Source of the DNA: CAYNWH01 sp964400885
GTDB lineage: Bacteria; Patescibacteriota; Patescibacteriia; CAIXNZ01
Length of the DNA: 24,555 nt
Reading direction: 5' to 3'
Assembly: GCA_964400885.1 (NCBI GenBank)
Contig: CAYNWH010000015.1
Span: 1-24,555, forward strand
Part shown: positions 6,171-13,356 of the stretch, piece after piece
How positions within the stretch are numbered: position 1 is the stretch's first letter
How the letters are laid out: the number at the start of each line of letters is the position of its first letter
Notes under the pieces: model-generated
Databases searched by the model: none
Seen by the model: the letters and a program-made list of their open reading frames with translations, nothing else
What the model was told of the DNA's origin: nothing
Position numbers and translations under genes: made by a program

Positions 6171-6616
6171 TAGCTTTCCTTTTCAATTTTTTTAATTTTA
6201 TTAATCCGGCGCTGGTGTCTTTTGGCTTGAGAAAAAGAAGTATTTAACCAGACCATAATAATTTTCTTCGCCAAATCAAACTTTAAATTCCAGCCGGAAA
6301 GACAAAGCACATTGGCATTATTATGTTCACGAGATAATTTTGCATCTTTAACTGTACTAATTGAAACAGCCCTTATACCTTTAACTTTATTAGCCACAAT
6401 ACATACGCCATAAGAAGTACCGCAAATTAAAATCCCCTTAGAATCTTTATTTTTAGCTACTTTTTTAGCTACTTTATAGCCAAAATCAGGATAATCATCA
6501 TTTTTATCCAACTTCAAATTGCCCAAATCAATAAATTTAATCCTTTGGGCTTGCAAATATTTTTTAATTTGTTCTTTTAGTTTAAAACCGGCATGATCTG
6601 CGCCTAAATAAATCAT
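6170..6616 (-). CDS. rpiB: Ribose-5-phosphate isomerase B
   Basis: RpiB interconverts ribose-5-P and ribulose-5-P in the non-oxidative pentose phosphate pathway. The 148-aa protein is full length. Motifs: GADHAG (5-10), DYPDF (41-45), GILICGTSYG (61-70) with catalytic Cys65, NKVKGIRAV (76-84), REHNNANVL (96-104) and the phosphate-binding RHQRR (133-137). This is the first gene of the eight-gene operon. The 97-base gap upstream is low-complexity DNA, and I could not find a convincing promoter there. A divergent sugar-phosphate isomerase, such as a LacAB type, is less likely given the neighbours. Confidence 0.95.
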   Translation of the reverse strand: MIYLGADHAGFKLKEQIKKYLQAQRIKFIDLGNLKLDKNDDYPDFGYKVAKKVAKNKDSKGILICGTSYGVCIVANKVKGIRAVSISTVKDAKLSREHNNANVLCLSGWNLKFDLAKKIIMVWLNTSFSQAKRHQRRINKIKKIEKES

Positions 6617-6713
6617 AGCTGATACAAATTTACAAATAAATTACAAATTATTACAAATATTAAATATTATTACGTATTACTAATTACTAATGCCTAATTA
6701 CTAATGCCTAAAA
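6617..6713. repeat. Low-complexity spacer with a 14-base tandem duplication
   Basis: This spacer is made of related A+T-rich words such as ACAAATTTACAAATAAATTACAAA and TTACTAATTACTAA. TAATTACTAATGCC occurs twice back to back at 6681-6694 and 6695-6708. It separates the ATPase gene from rpiB and must contain the operon promoter unless transcription reads through. I see no good -35/-10 pair and no hairpin terminator for the ATPase gene. Confidence 0.7.
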
Positions 6714-8714
6714 TCATAATTCAATTGTTTCACCTAAATTAACTTTTTTTTCTTTATTATCTTGAACGCCTAATAAATTTGCTGAAGGAAGGTTTCTTTT
6801 TTCTTCTTTTTTAATTGGCTGTGGCTTGGTCATAACTGGCTTAACCTGAGACATTTGAGGAGCCATTACTGGTTTAACTTGCGGCTGTTCAAAACGTTTT
6901 TCTTCCCTTTTAGCTGCCTCAACCTTAACTGCTGGCCGAACTTCTGCTGGCTTTTGGGGCTTTGGCGCTTCTTTCTGGGGCTGCGCTTTAGCAGCTTCAG
7001 CTGGTTTGCCTTTAAAATTAACTGTTTGATCCTTTATTTGAGTCAACGGGATTCCTTCTTCTGGTGCAGCAGGTTTGATTTGACTAGCAACTGGTGCTTT
7101 AGTCTGCGCTAACTTAATTTCCCCGCGTCTGGCTTTTTTCAAGCAATCCTGACAAAAAACCGGCCTAATATTATCTGGTTTAAAAGGCACTTCAATTTCT
7201 TTCTGGCAATTAAAACAAGTCGCCTGATATTTAGCTTGATCTGACCTTTGTTTTCTCTTTTTCCCCCTTTCTTCTCTGGTCAATGGCTCTGGCTGGCCTG
7301 ATTTAGCTGGCTGAGGCTGAAAAGACTGCGGCCTACGGTCTCGTTCTTCAAAGCTTCTTTTATTGGAAGGCTCAAACCTCTTTTCCTGCCCAGCCGCCGC
7401 TCTTCTGCTTGTTTCTGAAAAACTCCATCTTTTTATTTTATCTTCTACCACTTCACGCGGTTTAGTATATCTTTCCCTTGAAGCTCTAACCACTTTTTCT
7501 TCATTGCCTAAAGATTCAGTAAAAATCGGCGGCAAACCCCGGGCAGAAAAAGGCTCAGAAGCCACGCCTTCAATCATTAATTTTAAATAAAATTCGTATT
7601 TTGGCAAATTAACCAAATCCTCTGGCAGTATATTAGGCGCAAATTCTTGTTCTAAAAATTCAGCATCTGCCGCGCCAATACGAAAACAAATCATTGTGCC
7701 CACATTGCCAAAAACTGCCGGCTGCACAACCTCACCTAACTGTTCAATATACTGGTGGGCAATTATCAAATTTAACCGATATTTTCTGGCCTCAGATAAA
7801 ATATTAGCAAAAGAATCAGTGGCAAAATTTTGAAATTCATCAACGTAAAGATAAAAATCTTTTCTTTGTTCCTCATGAATATCAACACGGCTCATGGCAG
7901 CCAGCTGAATTTTAGTAACCATCATTGAACCCAATAAAGCAGAAGCGTCCTCCCCAATCCGGCCTTTGGAAAGATTTAAAATCAAAATTTTGCCATCATC
8001 CATGGCTTTTCTTATATCAATAGTGGATTTAACCTGGCCGACTATATTACGAATTAAAGAGGTTGAAAGAAACTGGCCAATTTTGTTTTGAATTGGTGAA
8101 ATAGCTTCAACCTGGAATTGCGGGCCATATTTAGTGTATTCTTCTGTCCAAAAAGCCTTAATTACCGGATCTTGCACCTTACTGATAACTTTATTGCGAT
8201 ATTCTTTATCAACTAAAAGCCGATTAATGCCCAGCAAAGTGCTGTCAGGATATTCTAATAAGGCCAAAATGGCATTTCTTAAAAGATATTCCAAACGAGG
8301 CCCCCAGGAATCAGCCCAAAGTTTTTTAAACACACCGATTAAACCAGAAGCAATGAGATGCCTATATTCTGGCGCCACTTTTTCTAAAACGTTAAAAGAA
8401 ATAGGATTTTCAATATCAGCCGGATTAAAATAAATAACATCATTAATCCTGCTAGCCGGTATCCAACTCAGCATCTTTTCCGCTGTATCACCATGAGGAT
8501 CAACATAACAAACGCCATGACCAGCAATAATATCAGAATAAACCATGTTCTCAATTAAGGTAGTTTTACCCATGCCAGTTTTACCAATAAGATAAACGTG
8601 GCGTCTGCGGTCATCTGTTTTAATGCCAAAAATCCTTTCGCGATTACGAAAAGTCGTCACAGCAAAAGGCGTAATTTCATTTTCTAAGGCTTTTTTTATT
8701 TCTGACTGGTCCAT
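6714..8714 (-). CDS. VirD4/TraG-like DNA-pump ATPase with zinc ribbon and Pro/Gln/Lys-rich tail
   Basis: A 666-aa cytoplasmic P-loop ATPase related to type IV coupling proteins and TraM-recognition ATPases. Walker A is GKTGMGKT (44-51) and DPHGD follows at 72-76. Walker B is LYVDEF (289-294) and IIAHQY (317-322) supplies the sensor glutamine. The ATPase core ends at about residue 396. A linker of about 100 residues leads to a four-cysteine zinc ribbon (Cys500-x2-Cys503 and Cys521-x2-Cys524), then a Pro/Gln/Lys/Glu-rich tail to the end. There is no N-terminal membrane helix, unlike canonical VirD4. The upstream 545-aa membrane protein, 63 bases away, could supply the membrane anchor. Relaxase and pilin genes are absent, so the transported substrate is unknown. 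Confidence 0.88.
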   Translation of the reverse strand: MDQSEIKKALENEITPFAVTTFRNRERIFGIKTDDRRRHVYLIGKTGMGKTTLIENMVYSDIIAGHGVCYVDPHGDTAEKMLSWIPASRINDVIYFNPADIENPISFNVLEKVAPEYRHLIASGLIGVFKKLWADSWGPRLEYLLRNAILALLEYPDSTLLGINRLLVDKEYRNKVISKVQDPVIKAFWTEEYTKYGPQFQVEAISPIQNKIGQFLSTSLIRNIVGQVKSTIDIRKAMDDGKILILNLSKGRIGEDASALLGSMMVTKIQLAAMSRVDIHEEQRKDFYLYVDEFQNFATDSFANILSEARKYRLNLIIAHQYIEQLGEVVQPAVFGNVGTMICFRIGAADAEFLEQEFAPNILPEDLVNLPKYEFYLKLMIEGVASEPFSARGLPPIFTESLGNEEKVVRASRERYTKPREVVEDKIKRWSFSETSRRAAAGQEKRFEPSNKRSFEERDRRPQSFQPQPAKSGQPEPLTREERGKKRKQRSDQAKYQATCFNCQKEIEVPFKPDNIRPVFCQDCLKKARRGEIKLAQTKAPVASQIKPAAPEEGIPLTQIKDQTVNFKGKPAEAAKAQPQKEAPKPQKPAEVRPAVKVEAAKREEKRFEQPQVKPVMAPQMSQVKPVMTKPQPIKKEEKRNLPSANLLGVQDNKEKKVNLGETIEL

Positions 8715-8777
8715 ATTTATTATAATTTATCTGTGTAATCCGCGATTTAAAATCAGCAGTTAAGACTTCAATTTATT

Positions 8778-10415
8778 TCAATCTATAAAAGGCAAATTGT
8801 CCAAAGTCGGCTTTTTACTTTCTGCCGATGTTTTTTCTATATTTTCCTTTTTCCCTTCTGTTTTTTTTATTGCTACCGCATCTTCACTTTCAATTTCTTT
8901 TAATCTCTTATCCCGAGCTGGGCGGCTCTTTTTAAAAGCTGCTTTATCTTTGGCAAACTGCATTTCAAATTCATCACTGTCATAATCAAAAGTGGGCGTA
9001 ACTTGAGTCTTTTCTTTTATCATCTCTTCATTTTTTTTCGCTGCCAAAACTTCAGCCGGAGCTTCACCTAAAGGCAAACCAACTGGCGCTGCCATTTTGG
9101 TAAAATCAGTTTTTTTCAATAATGGCGCTTTCACATACATGCTAGGGAAATGCCAAAAAGAAGCCAGCTCCTCACTGCACATTGGTTTGGCTTTTGAACC
9201 AACAAGAGTACTTCTATTTCTGTAAGCGCTCATAATTTTATTTTTGCGCGCATTGCGACGATAATCAATTAAAATATACTGGGGCGAACTAGTACTGGTT
9301 GTCTTTAAATCTGGCTTAAAACCATTTAAATTCATATCAGTCCATTGCTTAATAGCGCCAATAACAGCATTAACGCCAACCGGCTTATTCATTTTGTCTT
9401 TTTCAGCCACATAAATATATCTGAGTTTGGTATTAAAAGCCAACTTGGCAATTTTTCTTTCAATGGCTTCCAGCTGTTCTTTTTGGCCTGGCGATAAATT
9501 CATCATAACATTAGGGGGCATTTCAGGCTTTTTTTCTTCAGTTGGCTCGCCAGTCAATGTCACTCCAGCGAATTGCTCTGTAAATTCACTGGCAATGCCG
9601 CCCAAAGGACTAAGAATTTGAGAAATCAGCCCTTGTTTAGGAGCTGGTGGCGGAATTTTTAACATTTTATTAATTTCTTTTTTACCACCTTCCAAACCCC
9701 AGTCAACAGCTAAAGGGGTTAAGATTATCTGCAGCCAAATTTGTTCGCCTGGACCGATTGTGCTCATGGTTTCCAGTAAAGCGGCCATGGGATCGACAAA
9801 AACTTCAGAAAAACGGTGTTCAAATTTGATATAGGTCTTAATAGGCAAATAAACATTAGGATTAGACAAGGTAAATTCGCAGCCCCAAATTTCATGGGTT
9901 TCATTAGGATAATCTTTAGGCACGCTATTAACATAATCCTCAACTTCTGTAATTTCCGCATCAGGAAACTGACCATAAACCGCAGCTTCCACTAAATTGC
10001 GCCAGTCAGCCGGGCAACGCACCAAAAACTGAACATTGCCTCCAATACTAACAAGTTCAACAGACAAAGAGCGTTGAAACTCGCCGACAAGATATTTATT
10101 CCACCAAATTATTGTGCCATGAGCGCCCAATAAATGATCAAAGAAATTCTCCATAGCCTGAACGCTCTGCTCATTTCTTTTGGGCACGTCAATAGCCAAG
10201 ATGATTGGCTTTGGCATGGTAGCGCCCCACTTATCCCAGATATAAAACATGTATTCCTGATAAGCAAAGAAACGCAAAAAAATAATTAAAAAAATAACCC
10301 AGCCCCAATACTTAAAAAGCAAGAGCCAGATTATTTGCCAGCTGGAAAGACCGGCAAATTGGTTAAAAAAATCAATAACTAATTGATTGAAATTAGTAAA
10401 ATCTATTGTTATCAT
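8778..10415 (-). CDS. One-helix membrane protein paired with the ATPase
   Basis: A 545-aa protein with a single long hydrophobic segment (about residues 27-51: SWQIIWLLLF, then WVIFLIIFLRFF) and a large soluble region. The region from about 65 to 250 looks globular and mixed alpha/beta (PKPIILAIDVP, NVQFLVRCPADW). A second conserved-looking block follows at about 315-445 (KLAFNTKLRYIYVAEKDK, YRNRSTL). Residues from about 455 on are charged and probably disordered. I recognise this only as a protein commonly seen beside TraG-like ATPases in Patescibacteria, and its function is unknown. It may be the membrane platform or regulator of the ATPase. The ATG at 10415 lies five bases from the expected start of transcription at the TATAAT at 10427, so the mRNA may be nearly leaderless. 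Confidence 0.82.
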   Translation of the reverse strand: MITIDFTNFNQLVIDFFNQFAGLSSWQIIWLLLFKYWGWVIFLIIFLRFFAYQEYMFYIWDKWGATMPKPIILAIDVPKRNEQSVQAMENFFDHLLGAHGTIIWWNKYLVGEFQRSLSVELVSIGGNVQFLVRCPADWRNLVEAAVYGQFPDAEITEVEDYVNSVPKDYPNETHEIWGCEFTLSNPNVYLPIKTYIKFEHRFSEVFVDPMAALLETMSTIGPGEQIWLQIILTPLAVDWGLEGGKKEINKMLKIPPPAPKQGLISQILSPLGGIASEFTEQFAGVTLTGEPTEEKKPEMPPNVMMNLSPGQKEQLEAIERKIAKLAFNTKLRYIYVAEKDKMNKPVGVNAVIGAIKQWTDMNLNGFKPDLKTTSTSSPQYILIDYRRNARKNKIMSAYRNRSTLVGSKAKPMCSEELASFWHFPSMYVKAPLLKKTDFTKMAAPVGLPLGEAPAEVLAAKKNEEMIKEKTQVTPTFDYDSDEFEMQFAKDKAAFKKSRPARDKRLKEIESEDAVAIKKTEGKKENIEKTSAESKKPTLDNLPFID

Positions 10416-10426
10416 AAGTTTACTTT

Positions 10427-10432
10427 ATTATA
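10427..10432 (-). promoter_or_regulatory. Possible -10 box (TATAAT) of the membrane protein/ATPase operon
   Basis: A perfect TATAAT on the minus strand in the context AGGTATAATAAAG. No clear -35 lies 16-18 bases upstream. Transcription would start about five bases before the ATG. The 24.4-kb beta-helix gene has the same arrangement with a similar AGGTATAAT. Confidence 0.4.
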
Positions 10433-10462
10433 CCTAAAATTTGACTATTTTACTAGCTAAAA

Positions 10463-10503
10463 ACAAAAAGAAACCTGCAAGCAAATTGGAGGTTTCTTTT
10501 TGT
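10463..10503 (-). terminator. Terminator of the sigma4/HARE-HTH gene
   Basis: Perfect 14-base arms (10463-10476 and 10490-10503, core AAAGAAACCT/AGGTTTCTTT) enclose a 13-base loop, with a T-rich run on the minus-strand 3' side. It begins 16 bases after the stop at 10519 and insulates this gene from the downstream membrane-protein operon. Confidence 0.85.
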
Positions 10504-10518
10504 TATATTTTATTCTTT

Positions 10519-11589
10519 TTAAACTAGGTTGTAGGCGCCATCTTCTAATCTTACAAATTTATCTTTATTCATCAAAACTAGCGTAATTGTGGTTTTTTGG
10601 ACTAATCTCTGCTTTAATACTTCTTCAGTTAAATCCCTTTTAGCTAAAGGGCCTTTTTCTTTTAAAATCTTCTCTATAATATCAGCCACTGTACCTTCTT
10701 GATAGCCCCATTCTCTCAAAGCATAAATGCCACGTCCAACTAAAACATATTTATTATCTAGAATTAATTCATTATGCACTGTAGCCGGATGAGCTCTTTT
10801 GCGGTCGAAGTCAGCCTGGTTAATTAAATCAGCTACTTCAACAAAATGCAATGGTCTACCTTCTCTTAACATAATTAAATATGCCTTATCAGTCATCCTT
10901 TTCGGCCTGACAGTGGGCCAGTTAGCTAAACCCCATTGGCCTAAAATATTTCTGCTCAAATCTTTTCTTGTATTTAATAAAGCTTCCAAAATCAACTGAT
11001 TTTCTGCTTCTTTTTGATCAACTATCTGATAGTGTTTATGATCTTTAAATCTTGCTATTAAATCTTCTAAAGTTAAGGGATTCGCATGATTTTCAATTAT
11101 ATTTTTTAAAGCTGAAGCAATTTCCAAGGCTTCATCTAAATTAACGGCTTCTAATTTCCAAATAATATAATGATCAACTACATTATCCACTCTGGCAAAT
11201 TTTTCCGCTAAAATATTAGCTAAAATAAAATTCAAAGCTTTGGCCTCTTGTTCCTGCTTTTCTTGGAGCAATTTATCAATTAATTGATTTTCTGACATTA
11301 TACCGCCATAAATCTTTAAATATTCAGAGACAGCAGCTTCCAGTTCAGCTAAAGGCGATTTAGCTTTAGCAGAATCTAAAACTTTAATTTTTTTCAAACC
11401 TTCTTTTTCAATTTGTCTGACTCTTTCTCTGGTAATATTAAAATCCTTACCGATCTGCTCTAAAGTATATTTTGGCTGATTGGCTAAGGCATTTCTTTTT
11501 TGCAAGACTTCGCGTTCTCTATTTGGCAAGCTGGCCAATAAAGCATCAACTAAGTCTGCATAACTAATTGTTTTTATTTTGACTTTCAT
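10519..11589 (-). CDS. Sigma-70 region 4-like protein with HARE-HTH and winged-helix domains
   Basis: A 356-aa putative RNA polymerase-associated or DNA-binding regulator. Residues 20-68 are a sigma-70 region 4: LPNREREVLQKR, then YTLEQIGKDFNITRERVRQIE with the -35-reading helix. There is no region 2 or 3, so it cannot melt a -10 element as a normal sigma factor does. Residues about 80-147 look like a winged helix. Residues about 234-296 (ITEM-like RPLHFVEVADLIN, YVLVGRGIYALREWGY) match the HARE-HTH fold shared with the RNA polymerase delta subunit. Residues 298-354 form a final winged helix. The gene stands alone between a near-consensus promoter and a strong terminator. It could be an accessory polymerase factor or a global repressor. 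Confidence 0.82.
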   Translation of the reverse strand: MKVKIKTISYADLVDALLASLPNREREVLQKRNALANQPKYTLEQIGKDFNITRERVRQIEKEGLKKIKVLDSAKAKSPLAELEAAVSEYLKIYGGIMSENQLIDKLLQEKQEQEAKALNFILANILAEKFARVDNVVDHYIIWKLEAVNLDEALEIASALKNIIENHANPLTLEDLIARFKDHKHYQIVDQKEAENQLILEALLNTRKDLSRNILGQWGLANWPTVRPKRMTDKAYLIMLREGRPLHFVEVADLINQADFDRKRAHPATVHNELILDNKYVLVGRGIYALREWGYQEGTVADIIEKILKEKGPLAKRDLTEEVLKQRLVQKTTITLVLMNKDKFVRLEDGAYNLV

Positions 11590-11673
11590 ATTTATTGAAA
11601 TATTTATTGTTGCAATTAAAAATAAAGCAGAATGTACATTTTCCCTAATTCCCCTACTGTTAAACTATGTCAT

Positions 11674-11702
11674 AGTATAACATATATAAAAAAAATTGTC
11701 AA
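11674..11702 (-). promoter_or_regulatory. Near-consensus sigma-70 promoter of the sigma4/HARE-HTH gene
   Basis: On the minus strand a perfect -35 TTGACA (11697-11702) and -10 TATACT (11674-11679) are separated by exactly 17 bases. A start near 11667 gives a leader of about 78 bases. A second TTGACA at 11795-11800 has only a poor partner (TATAAG, 15-base spacing) and may be a weak second promoter. Confidence 0.75.
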
Positions 11703-11949
11703 GAGCCTATACTAGTTTTTAAATTATACCCTAATATTTACAAAAAAGCAAGTATTTGGCTTTATTTAAACAGCTTATAATATTTTGCTAAAAATGTCAA
11801 GTAATTTAAGTAAAAAAATATTCCCGACTACTTTATCCCATCATAATTCGCTTTGGCTGGGCGAACTAGGGATTTTCATCGGGAATGCTTAAAATTTCCT
11901 TTTTTTCATCTTATTTTCCTCCTTTTTAATGAAATTGCCAGTGGCGAGT
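11703..11949. other. Non-coding spacer between the regulator and the 80-aa gene
   Basis: Part of a 360-base gene-free stretch (11590-11949). Besides the regulator's promoter it holds the three-tier hairpin at 11820-11886 and an isolated TTGACA at 11795-11800. The remainder is A+T-rich with no reading frame or other hairpin that I can support. Confidence 0.6.
11820..11886 (-). terminator. Three-tier structured hairpin ending in a U-run, terminator of the 80-aa gene
   Basis: Three nested stems share one axis. Stem 1 is 8 bases (ATTCCCGA 11820-11827 with TCGGGAAT 11879-11886), stem 2 is 5 (ATCCC 11835-11839 with GGGAT 11869-11873) and stem 3 is 5 (TTCGC 11847-11851 with GCGAA 11861-11865), with a nine-base apical loop. 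On the minus strand the structure is followed at once by ATTTTTTT, so it can end the 80-aa gene's transcript. The interrupted shape is larger than any other terminator in the window and could be a structured RNA or palindromic repeat reused as a terminator. Confidence 0.7.
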
Positions 11950-12192
11950 TTAGTATGGAAAGATTCTGCAAAGACCCTCATGTCCCTGTTTCAGTGCTCT
12001 AAAGATGTCTTCAGGCAGAAAATCTTTCCATTCATTCAGCAGTCTTTCCCGCTGAATTCGGCTTGTCGTCATTAATACCGACCCCAGAACACATCGCACC
12101 TTGTCCAGCTCTTCTTGCTCAGTATTGCTGCGCACCTTGACTTCAAAACCCGCTTTTTGCAAAAGGTCTTTCATACTAACCAATCCGGCCAT
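11950..12192 (-). CDS. 80-aa orphan protein with consensus Shine-Dalgarno
   Basis: I recognise no family. The start is the ATG at 12192, because AGGAGGTGA (12198-12206) places GGAGG eight bases before it; the GTG at 12201 lies inside the Shine-Dalgarno sequence. The protein begins MAGLVSMKDLLQKAGF and ends CRIFPY. It looks helical, with charged segments (TEQEELDKVR, QRERLLNEWKDF) and two cysteines (Cys37, Cys76). It has no signal peptide or membrane helix. It is a single-gene transcript with its own promoter and hairpin terminator. The coding sequence looks richer in G+C than its neighbours by eye. Compact control signals and different composition suggest either high expression or acquisition by transfer. 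Confidence 0.8.
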   Translation of the reverse strand: MAGLVSMKDLLQKAGFEVKVRSNTEQEELDKVRCVLGSVLMTTSRIQRERLLNEWKDFLPEDIFRALKQGHEGLCRIFPY

Positions 12193-12197
12193 AAAAA

Positions 12198-12206
12198 TCA
12201 CCTCCT
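12198..12206 (-). promoter_or_regulatory. Full Shine-Dalgarno sequence deciding the start of the 80-aa gene
   Basis: AGGAGGTGA on the minus strand matches the 3' end of 16S rRNA over nine bases, and its GGAGG lies eight bases before the ATG at 12192. It is one of only two long Shine-Dalgarno sequences that I see in this window. Confidence 0.85.
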
Positions 12207-12221
12207 TTCATTATTTTTATA

Positions 12222-12250
12222 ACTATAACATGTTTTTTGAAAAATGTCAA
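12222..12250 (-). promoter_or_regulatory. Near-consensus sigma-70 promoter of the 80-aa gene
   Basis: On the minus strand a perfect -35 TTGACA (12245-12250) and -10 TATAGT (12222-12227) are separated by 17 bases. The predicted start near 12215 gives a leader of about 23 bases that contains the AGGAGGTGA ribosome-binding site. Confidence 0.7.
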
Positions 12251-12266
12251 CAGTCAAACGCAAACA

Positions 12267-12294
12267 AAAAAGAAAGACAAATGACTTTCTTTTT
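12267..12294 (-). terminator. Terminator of secD-secF
   Basis: Ten-base perfect arms AAAAAGAAAG (12267-12276) and CTTTCTTTTT (12285-12294) enclose an eight-base loop, starting 24 bases past the secF stop. The T-rich stretch continues on the minus strand. It also separates secDF from the promoter of the 80-aa gene. Confidence 0.75.
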
Positions 12295-12318
12295 AATATC
12301 AAAATATTATAACTAATT

Positions 12319-13356
12319 TTAGCTCTTTTTTAAACGCCAATCCAATTTCTGCCAAATAACCAAAACAGGTGAAGCAATGAAAATTGAAGAGTAAGTACCT
12401 AAGAAAATACCGACAACCAAAGTTAAGACAAAATCATGAATAGTTGTGCCGCCAAAGAATAAAATTGCCAATAAAACCAATTCTGTGGTCAAGGCAGTAT
12501 TAACAGAACGTCTGATAGTTTCCACCACGCTTTTATCAACAATTTCTTCAAATTCACCTTCATAGCGGTGTAAATTTTCCCTAATTCTATCAAAAATAAC
12601 AATGGTATCATTAACTGAATAACCCAAAATAGTCAACAAAGCAGCCACGAAAGGCGTATTAACTTCCACACCCCAAAATTTGCCTAAGAAAACAAAAACA
12701 CCCAAAGTAATCAAAATATCATGGAGTAATGCAATAATGGCTACTATGCCGTATTTCCAGGAAGTAACAGGATAAGAAACTTTGCGAAAAGACCAGGCAA
12801 TATATAAAATTATGGCGATTACCACGACTAAAATAGCCCAAATTGATTTTGACTGCAGTTCTTTGCCAATTGATGGCCCCACTGTTTCAAATCTTAATTC
12901 TGTAACATTGCTGGCATTATTAGCAGCAGAACTTTCAGTGCTAACTACCTGAACGCCGCTTATATCAATATTAGAATTATTATCAAGGGCTTCAACTTTT
13001 AAATTATTATCATTAGTAGTCTCTTCTGTTAGAGAGGTATTTTCAGCCGCAGGCTGATTCCCTTCTAATTTGTCCAAAATTTGCTGATGCGTCTCTTCAT
13101 TAACTGTTTTAAATCTTAAAATATAGCCTTTTTCCCCTGTAGGCTGAACATTTAAGCTATCTAAATTTAAATCAGCTAATTCTTGTCTAATCTGATCTGA
13201 GCTAGGCCGGTTATTTTGATATTCTATTTCCATTAGACTGCCGCCAGTAAAATCAATACCTAATTTTAAGCCCCAGGCAATCCAAACCAAAATAGAGAGC
13301 AGCATTAAGCTACCAGAAATTGTTAAAAATATTTTTCTTTTATTAATTATTTTCAT
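12319..13356 (-). CDS. secF: Protein translocase subunit SecF
   Basis: SecF and SecD form the membrane complex that uses the proton gradient to pull proteins out of the SecYEG channel. The 345-aa protein has TM1 at about residues 10-30, the GIDFTGGSLMEIE motif at 33-45, a periplasmic domain, then five helices from about 172. Conserved motifs are VGPSIGKEL (159-167), LLHDI (210-214) and YSVNDTIVIFDRIRE (246-260). Residues about 100-150 are an Asn/Ser/Glu-rich insert between the two halves of the periplasmic domain, with no recognisable fold. The ATG overlaps the secD stop as ATGA, so translation is coupled. A terminator follows. Confidence 0.97.
   Translation of the reverse strand: MKIINKRKIFLTISGSLMLLSILVWIAWGLKLGIDFTGGSLMEIEYQNNRPSSDQIRQELADLNLDSLNVQPTGEKGYILRFKTVNEETHQQILDKLEGNQPAAENTSLTEETTNDNNLKVEALDNNSNIDISGVQVVSTESSAANNASNVTELRFETVGPSIGKELQSKSIWAILVVVIAIILYIAWSFRKVSYPVTSWKYGIVAIIALLHDILITLGVFVFLGKFWGVEVNTPFVAALLTILGYSVNDTIVIFDRIRENLHRYEGEFEEIVDKSVVETIRRSVNTALTTELVLLAILFFGGTTIHDFVLTLVVGIFLGTYSSIFIASPVLVIWQKLDWRLKKS

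Noticed and set aside
6714..10415. A conjugative element or integrated plasmid.
   Set aside because: There is no relaxase, integrase, pilin, VirB4 or attachment-site repeat. Only the ATPase and its neighbour are present.
10519..11589. Annotating the regulator as a sigma factor.
   Set aside because: Only region 4 is recognisable. Regions 2 and 3, needed for promoter melting, are absent.
11795..11800. Second TTGACA as a separate promoter.
   Set aside because: The best -10 partner (TATAAG) is at 15-base spacing and no extra gene needs it. It is noted only as a weak alternative for the regulator.
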